From contig CALBSZ010000496.1 of assembly GCA_937967665.1 (NCBI GenBank), forward strand, positions 1 through 22,536: 22,536 bases of DNA, read 5' to 3'. This document shows positions 13,601 to 19,600 of the stretch, in pieces. How positions within the stretch are numbered: the stretch's first letter is position 1; each line of letters opens with the position of its first letter. The stretch is from an uncultured Planctomycetaceae bacterium. Its GTDB lineage: Bacteria; Planctomycetota; Planctomycetia; Pirellulales; Pirellulaceae. The translations under genes and the position numbers were made by a program. The notes under the pieces were generated by a model, which was given only the letters and a program-made list of their open reading frames with translations, searched no databases and was not told the origin of the DNA.

Positions 13601-16600
13601 TTATCGACGCGATCCAGTTGCGGGCCGCTGAAGGCCTGACCATCGAACGGATTGAACTGATACAGGATATTCTCGACGATGCTTGGGCCCGCCGGGAACT
13701 GCAGCGGGTTGTTGTTGGTTTCTTGAACGAAGCCGCGCTGGCCCACGCCAAGTCCGCGAGTGCCGTTCAACTGCCCGATATCCAAGGCGTTAAATTGAAT
13801 GCCGTCTCCCAAGCCGCTGTTGGAACGGGTCGACGACTGCAATGTCGGATCGGCGGGGTCGAGTTCGTACGTCTCAATGCCGTCGTCGCCGATCAACGTG
13901 GCCTGGCCATTCCCCGTACTGATCTGGTAGTAGTTTCCAGAGCTCGCGTCCGTCGGTTCCTGCGGTGCCGGTAATTCCTCGGCAACGGTCATGGCGTACA
14001 ACGTGCCGTCCGGCCGCATGGCGATGTCATGGAAGTCAAAACAGTGATTGCCGACCACCGTTTCGGGAACACCCGTAAACGGATCGACCGTGTTCAAGCG
14101 GGACTGCGGAATGGCTCCGCACGAACCGAATTCCTGTTCCACGAACAGGACCACGTCACCCAGGTTAAAGGGAACGACACTGTTGGTATCCAGCAGCACG
14201 GGAACCTGCGGCGGGTCGACGGTCGAGAAGATCGGGAACGGTTCCAGCCGCTCTTCCGCGATCCGGCGGAACGTGCTGATCGGTTCCAATCGCAGGGCCG
14301 CATTGAGCGGATTGTGCAGGAAGAACTGCTCCATTTGCCGCGGCATCTGTTGATCCGAGGAAACCGCCGCCAGGTACGTTCCTTGCGGCAAATCCACTCG
14401 ACCAATAAACGAATCGGCGGCGCCCACGGTACCGCGGGTGAGATCCTGCACGTCGTCGGCGTGGAGCGGTCGAGGCCGGTCTTCGCCGACGTTGGAATCC
14501 CGCGCCGTAAACATCAACTGCCCGGCGGCATTGAACACGGCGATCTGGGTGTTCGGCCGGGACATGCCGTCGGCGTAGTCGATATCAAAGATCGCCCCGA
14601 CGGTGGCTGCCGCGGTGACCGGCGAATTGATCTGGAAGGAATAGAAGTCCACGTCGGCGGCACCGGTCAGGTCGCCCGCGGTGGTAATGGAACTGCGATC
14701 GACGGCAACCAGGTTCCCAATCGGCTGGGCACCCGCGGACGTGTCGTTATTGACGCCCGTAATTTCACCGGATTCGCCGAGTAGCGGCGAGTGGACGGGC
14801 TGGCCGAGTATCTGAATGCCGTTGTTGGCGTAGCGAATATCCGCGAACTGGACGTTGGAACCACCGAACTCGTCCACTTCACGCAAGCGGAGCTGCAATT
14901 GATAGCCGCCGCTGGTCAAGCCGCCTGCCAGGTTGTCGAGGTTGGGGCCGTTGCTGCGGACGCGCACATGGTAGACATTCGTGGTATCCAAACCGCCCGG
15001 CAACACGATGCGCAAGCCGGGATCGCGCGGGTTGGTGGTCCAGAAGTCCTGACCCTGGAAAGGTGGTTGCTTCTGCTGCACGAAGGTTTCGACATCGCCT
15101 TCGCTGACCAGCGTATCGAAATCAGGCGACGGTTCGGCCGGGCCGCCGAACAGGTTGTCGGCGAACGTCGCCTCGTTGGTGGAATTCTCGCTCCGCGCCA
15201 GCACGTTCCCTTCGCCGTCCAGCAGTTCGATGATGGGATCGAAGGCATGCCGTGACCGATCGATGTCGATCCAGACTTCCGTTCCTTGATCGCCCAGGAA
15301 GCTGTAAACGTCCACATCGTCCGGTTCGTTGATGAAGCCGTGCACGGTGAATCCGAAACGGCGATTTTCATCGCCATCATATTCGGCCGGAGCCAGCTGG
15401 CCCAGGAACTGAGCATTCAACGGCGTGGCGTTGATGCCCGGAGAATCGATGTCGCGGGGTTCTCCTTCCACCACGACTGCGACATTGCGATCGTGACTGT
15501 ACTGGTTCAGGATAATGCCGTTCCAGTCGCCCGCGTTCGGCACGGCAGTCAGATCGTTCGACGTGATTGTCTGGGGACGCCCGAATTGATCGAAGCCCGT
15601 TCCCGCTGTATTGTCGGACAAGGAAGTGAGCACCACCGGTTGTCCAGGCTGCCCGATGACATGAATCGCGCCGCCGACCCGATCGACAATATCCGTCGGC
15701 CGGCCGAAGGCTTCCAGGCCCGCGGGAGTCACGACGCCTAGCGCATCGACCTGGTTTGCAAACTTGACCACCAGGCTTTCGGTCGGGCTGCTTTCCAGGC
15801 GCAGGCCGCCGTAAGTATGCATGTCGGGCACGTAGACGGTTTCGCGCAGGACATGCGCGATATCGGTATCATCCCAGACACCTTCGGTCGTCAGCGTCTG
15901 GCCGCGGATCACCAGACCGTTGATATCGTTGCCGCCCATCCGGTTGTCGGCGATCAACGGTCCCTGGTTATCGCGATAGCCTGCTTTCACATCGACGTTG
16001 CTTGTCTGGCGTCCGATATCGGCTTGCAGCACCGCATTCAGCGAATTCGCGTTCATGCTGATGGCGGGACCGACATTGTTGCGGACGATGTTGTCCACGA
16101 TGATCGGCTGGGCCCCCCGGACAAAGATCGTCGCCTGTTCGTTGAAACCGCGGCCGAAGCGCGCGTCCTCGCCTTGCTGGGACGCCTGTCCACCCAGCCC
16201 CACTTCGTTGAATTCCAGCACGGAGTTCGCCAGACGGGTCTTGGCCTGGTGCACTTCCAGCACGTTGAATCCGGTAAACGTTCCTTCGACGCGCGTGATA
16301 CCGCCGCCATAGGCGAACGTGGCGTGGTCGATGCTCGCCGATCCGAACTGCCCAACGTACACGCCGCCCCAGTCGCCGGCCATCGCCGCATCCGGTGTGT
16401 TCGTGGTTTCGAAAGTGCCGCCGCGGCCATAGCGGTCGTCCCGCAGCGAGGTGAATGTGACTTCCAAACCGTCGTGTCCTTCGGCCAGTACTTGAGAGCT
16501 GATTCCCGCCTGGATGTAGGATCCTTCCGCTTTAACAACTTGCGCCGGATCGACCGCCAGCCGCCCGTCTTGCCGCGGCAGCAGGAGCCCTTCCATCAGC

Positions 16601-19600
16601 GGTCCGGTTCCATACGTGGCGCCATTGTCAATAAACGTGGTTGCGGTTGGATCGGTAATGACACCGGCCAGCTCGTACGGACCGTCGTCGGTCGGGCTGC
16701 TGCGGTAAACGCGCCGTTCGACCGTTTCCGGGCCAGCCAGTGGCAGTCGGGAGAGGACGATCGTGCCATTCCCCGGCGTGTTCTGATTGGTTGGGTTGCC
16801 CGTGATCGTCAGCTGTCGAGTGGCCTCGGAGGACAGGCCTTCATTGTTGAACATGTCCACGAAGACAATGCGGTAACGGAATTGCCCGGCCGGGAGCGCG
16901 CCGCCCGCCTGGGCCGTCAAATCAACATCCGCCACCGGCGGCGTATCAAGCGTGACCGGGTCTCCGCCGATGCCGCCGCGTCGTTGTCCCGTATCGACGT
17001 AGGTCTTGTCCAGCGCGTTCAGCTGCGCGACCAGTTCGTAACGCCCGCCGTTGGTGCTGCGGTACAGCCGCCGCGCCACGTATTCGCCCGTGGCCCGCGG
17101 CAGGTCGCCGATAATGGAATTCGGTTGCCGCCCCAAACGGACCGCGTTCTGACCAGGTTCGACAATCACGTTTTCGATGGCGTCCGACAACGGTGTTTCA
17201 TAACCGGCCTTGTTCACCAGCGACATGCGATAACGGTAGATCCCCGGCTCCAGAATACCGCCCGGATCTGCTGGCGTGGCCGGCACGTTGATGGCCATCT
17301 TCGTCACCAGATCGACTTCCGGCCCTTCAATCCGCTTCAGCGGTCCACCGGGAGTACCCTGAATGTGCAGGTTTTCCCCGAGGACATGGACGATGTCGGT
17401 ATCGTCCCAACGCCCCGACACGGTCAGGCGGTGTAGTTCCTGGCCCGCTGGCGTTTCCGTGCGGACGAAGACGCCGTTCACGGTGTTTTCCAGCAACGTG
17501 TTGCCGTGCATGTCCGGCCCGACGCGATCGTAGTCCGACGTAAACAGATTGTGCTGGTGTCGGGGAGCATGAAAATTAGTTTCTTCAAAGCTGTTGGGGG
17601 TCGCCGAAATCGCGGCGTCGGCGTTCAACGTCAGGTTGTTGAACGAAATCGTGGGGCGCGTGTCGATGATCTGAATCGGGTTGACGACCTGGAACTTCGA
17701 CGCGATCGACACCTGGCCACCGCCATAACGAATATCGGCGTGGTTGATATAGTTCAGGAAGATCCCCTCTTCGTCGTACACGAAGTTGCCATCGGCGCGA
17801 TCGATGTCGTCACGCAGCAGGATGCCGCCCCAATCCGCCTTCTGCGGGATGGTCGTGAATGAAAACGTATCCAGGCCGATTGTTTGATCGTGGTACGATG
17901 TGAAGTAGACCTGGTTCTCGGGGGTCCCGAGCACCTGGATCGCGGCCTTGCTGCGGTCAACCTGCGGCAGGAAACTGCCCACGGCGATACGGCCGCGCCG
18001 CAGCTGGAAGATGGCGCCTTCGTCCACCATCATGGTCACGCCTTTGGGCACTTCGATATTGATGCCGTCGTCCAGCGGTTGACCCAACAGGTCGAAACCG
18101 ACCTCGTAGGCAAAGTTGTCGCTCAGTGTGGCCAGATCGCCGTCGAGTCCGCCGTTGCCGACAATCCGCACGATGTCGCCGGGATTCGCCGCTTCCGCGT
18201 TGTTGGGGTCGAAAGCGTTCAGGTCGAAAGCGTGACTGATCACGTTAAACGGATTGGATGGCGTTCCCTGCGGTCGAGAAAAATCGGGGACGTGCGACTT
18301 GTCCACGAAAATGGTGCGTGGAGTTCCAGGAACTTCTTGACCCGCAGGAGGCGCGACGTTGAACCAGAAATTATAAACACCGCCGGGATCGCCATCGGCG
18401 TCGCCGTCCAGCGGCGTGTGACGCGTGGTCTCCGAAGCTCCCGCGTTGTCCGCATTGTCGGCGTCAAGAATGCTCTGTTCGGCGGCAGGCCTGAAATCGA
18501 GACGCAGATCGTAAATGCCCTGCGAGACGCCGTAGAAGCCGCTGTCTTCAATCGTCGGGTCGTAGTCCGTATTGCCGCTGGCCGTCACGCCAATGTAATA
18601 CTTGCCCGAACCGAGCGGCATCGAAAGGAACGAGTCCTCGCTGTAGTAGTCGTCGTTGCGGGCAATCAGGCGGCGCAAAGGCGTGCCATTGGAATCCAGG
18701 ACCGGCGATCCATCTTCGTTCTGCACCTCTTCGTACAACGACAGGACGGTATCCAGCAAGCTACCATCCTCTTTCCGTTCCGCAATCGTTTCGGCCGTGA
18801 AGAGCCCTTGTTTTTTGAATTCCTGCGGCAGCAAGCGATCCCCCAGATCAATCTCGAACTGGTATAGGTCGATATCCTTGCTCTCCGGTCGATAGAGATG
18901 CTGCAGGTGAACGATATCCCCGTCACCAGGGAAGACCGGTTCGATCCGGTTGTTACTCTGCGGCAACGTCGGATCGACCGCGGGCGGATTGGTTAGTGCT
19001 GGATCGTCGCCGCGCACTTGCTGTTGCGGCAGGTCGCTGGTCGTGCCGAGTCCCAGGAAGCCGCCGATCTGAGCGATCATGGTTTCAAACCAACCGGTGC
19101 CGATTGTGTTCCCGCCGACGCCGACGTTGTCGCCGAAGTTGTCGTCCCACGTCTGGGCCGCGTTGGCAATGACCATCGGCTGGCCCGCGGGACCGGTGGC
19201 TCGCGGGTCGCCGGTCGCCACGATCAAGCCTTCACTTTCGGTTTCGAAGAATTGCACGCCGGCGACCCCGGCGTAGATTTCGAAGATTTCGCGAGCCCGT
19301 TCTTTCTGCCGCTCCGTGATCAGATTGAAAGCAGGTTGCGGCAGGCCCTGGGCGTCCGGGATCGTGCCGATATCAGTCCGGAAGTTATAGAAGAACGTCG
19401 TAATCCCTTCGTCACGGTCGAAGCTGTCGTTCGGGATGTGCTCGGCGATAATGTCCCGATGTCCAGGCTCGTTGTTGGCCCCCGGCATGTTCAACGTGAA
19501 CACCTGGGCCTCGATCTCGGACGTAATGATGACGCTCTGTAGTTGCTCGCGAGCAATATTCGTGACGTTGGAGAAATCGGTTTGCGCCGCACCGACCAGC

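Noticed and set aside
15481..18309. Beta-helix 1 as a polysaccharide lyase or pectinase
   Set aside because: The fold pattern is there, but no catalytic motif of those enzyme families could be identified.
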